From Datisca glomerata (lineage: Eukaryota; Streptophyta; Magnoliopsida; Cucurbitales; Datiscaceae): a stretch of DNA of 64,000 bases. The position numbers and the translations under genes are program-made. Every line of letters begins with the position of its first letter. Within the stretch, counting starts at the first letter, position 1. Shown piece by piece: positions 63,851-64,000 of this stretch. The notes beneath the pieces were generated by a model that saw nothing but the letters and a program-made list of their open reading frames with translations, was not told the origin of the DNA and searched no databases. The stretch is taken from positions 50,580 to 114,579 of the forward strand of contig QANY01005812.1 of the NCBI GenBank assembly GCA_003255025.1. Direction: 5' to 3'.

Positions 63851-64000
63851 GAAAGAAAGAGTGGGGAGAGAGAGAGACAGTGAAAGAGAAAGACAGATAG
63901 AGGGAAAGGGAGAGTGTGTGTCAATGCGAGGGAGAAAGTGAGAGTGATATAAACTGACGAAGGGCGAGAGAGAGAGAGATGGGGAGCGAGAGAGAGAGAA

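Larger units (their letters stand above)
29951..64000 (+). repeat. 34-kb strand-asymmetric polypurine (GA-rich) tract, continues beyond window
   Basis: From about 29,951 to the last base the plus strand is almost only G and A, dominated by GAGA, with GGGA, GAAA and GAGT interspersed; C and T are rare. It never inverts to a CT-rich plus strand. Three zones can be seen: 29,951 to about 37,640 nearly pure GA; about 37,640-50,480 with added (GT)n and GATA blocks and kilobase-scale direct repeats; about 50,480-64,000 with added (TA)n blocks. No gene was recognised in it. Purine tracts can form triplex DNA and bind plant GAGA-binding BPC proteins; both are known for GA repeats in general, and activity here is inference. 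Confidence 0.97.

Noticed and set aside
1..64000. tRNA, rRNA or riboswitch genes
   Set aside because: The only tRNA-like matches are the 12-20-base primer binding sites of the retroelements; no cloverleaf or rRNA signature was seen by eye.

Overview
The window is repeat DNA from a plant nuclear genome, most likely a dicot. The evidence is a set of plant-type retrotransposons: Ty3/gypsy elements with initiator-Met-tRNA or Asp-tRNA primer sites, an Athila/Tat-type relic, and L1-like LINEs with plant ORF1 (DUF4283) and zf-RVT domains. I found no host gene, no tRNA or rRNA gene, and no bacterial-type operon. Every recognisable coding stretch is a retroelement fragment, and nearly all carry stops, frameshifts or deletions.

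Layout of the left half (1-29,950). A degenerate tandem satellite with a period of about 160-169 bp appears in three pieces (about 400-1310, 9114-9325, 17,820-19,318). They are one array split by two insertions. The first is a minus-strand Ty3/gypsy element (1311-9113, 5-bp target duplication CATTC), which itself holds a 5'-truncated LINE (about 3725-6350). The second is a nearly complete minus-strand LINE (about 9326-17,819), which itself holds a plus-strand truncated LINE (13,111-14,160, 11-bp target duplication). Next comes a plus-strand Athila/Tat-type relic (about 19,319-28,502), interrupted by a second copy of the same gypsy family (20,256-25,323, plus strand). Its presumed 3' LTR is cut by a LINE copy that consists only of 3' UTR (about 28,503-29,515).

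The two gypsy copies share two internal deletions: the gag core, and everything from the RT catalytic YxDD box through RNase H and most of integrase. They also share a roughly 3.3-kb internal region and a pentanucleotide-rich leader. This points to a non-autonomous family that was copied after the deletions arose, using proteins from a full-length relative. Its LTRs also encode the C-terminal tail of the polyprotein as a short tandem minisatellite.

The right half (about 29,951 to the window end at 64,000) is one polypurine block: more than 34 kb in which the plus strand is almost entirely G and A, never switching strand. It contains interspersed (GT)n, (GATA)n and, beyond 50 kb, (TA)n blocks. 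It is not a simple microsatellite: it has direct duplications of about 0.82-0.85 kb and about 2.5-3.1 kb, a recurring core (gagatggagacatagagag), and local 12-, 20- and 26-58-bp tandem repeats. The very long Ser/Leu/Pro-rich reading frames on the opposite strand are by-products of CT repeats lacking stop codons. Four single N bases sit in or near homopolymers and repeats there and mark uncertain assembly.
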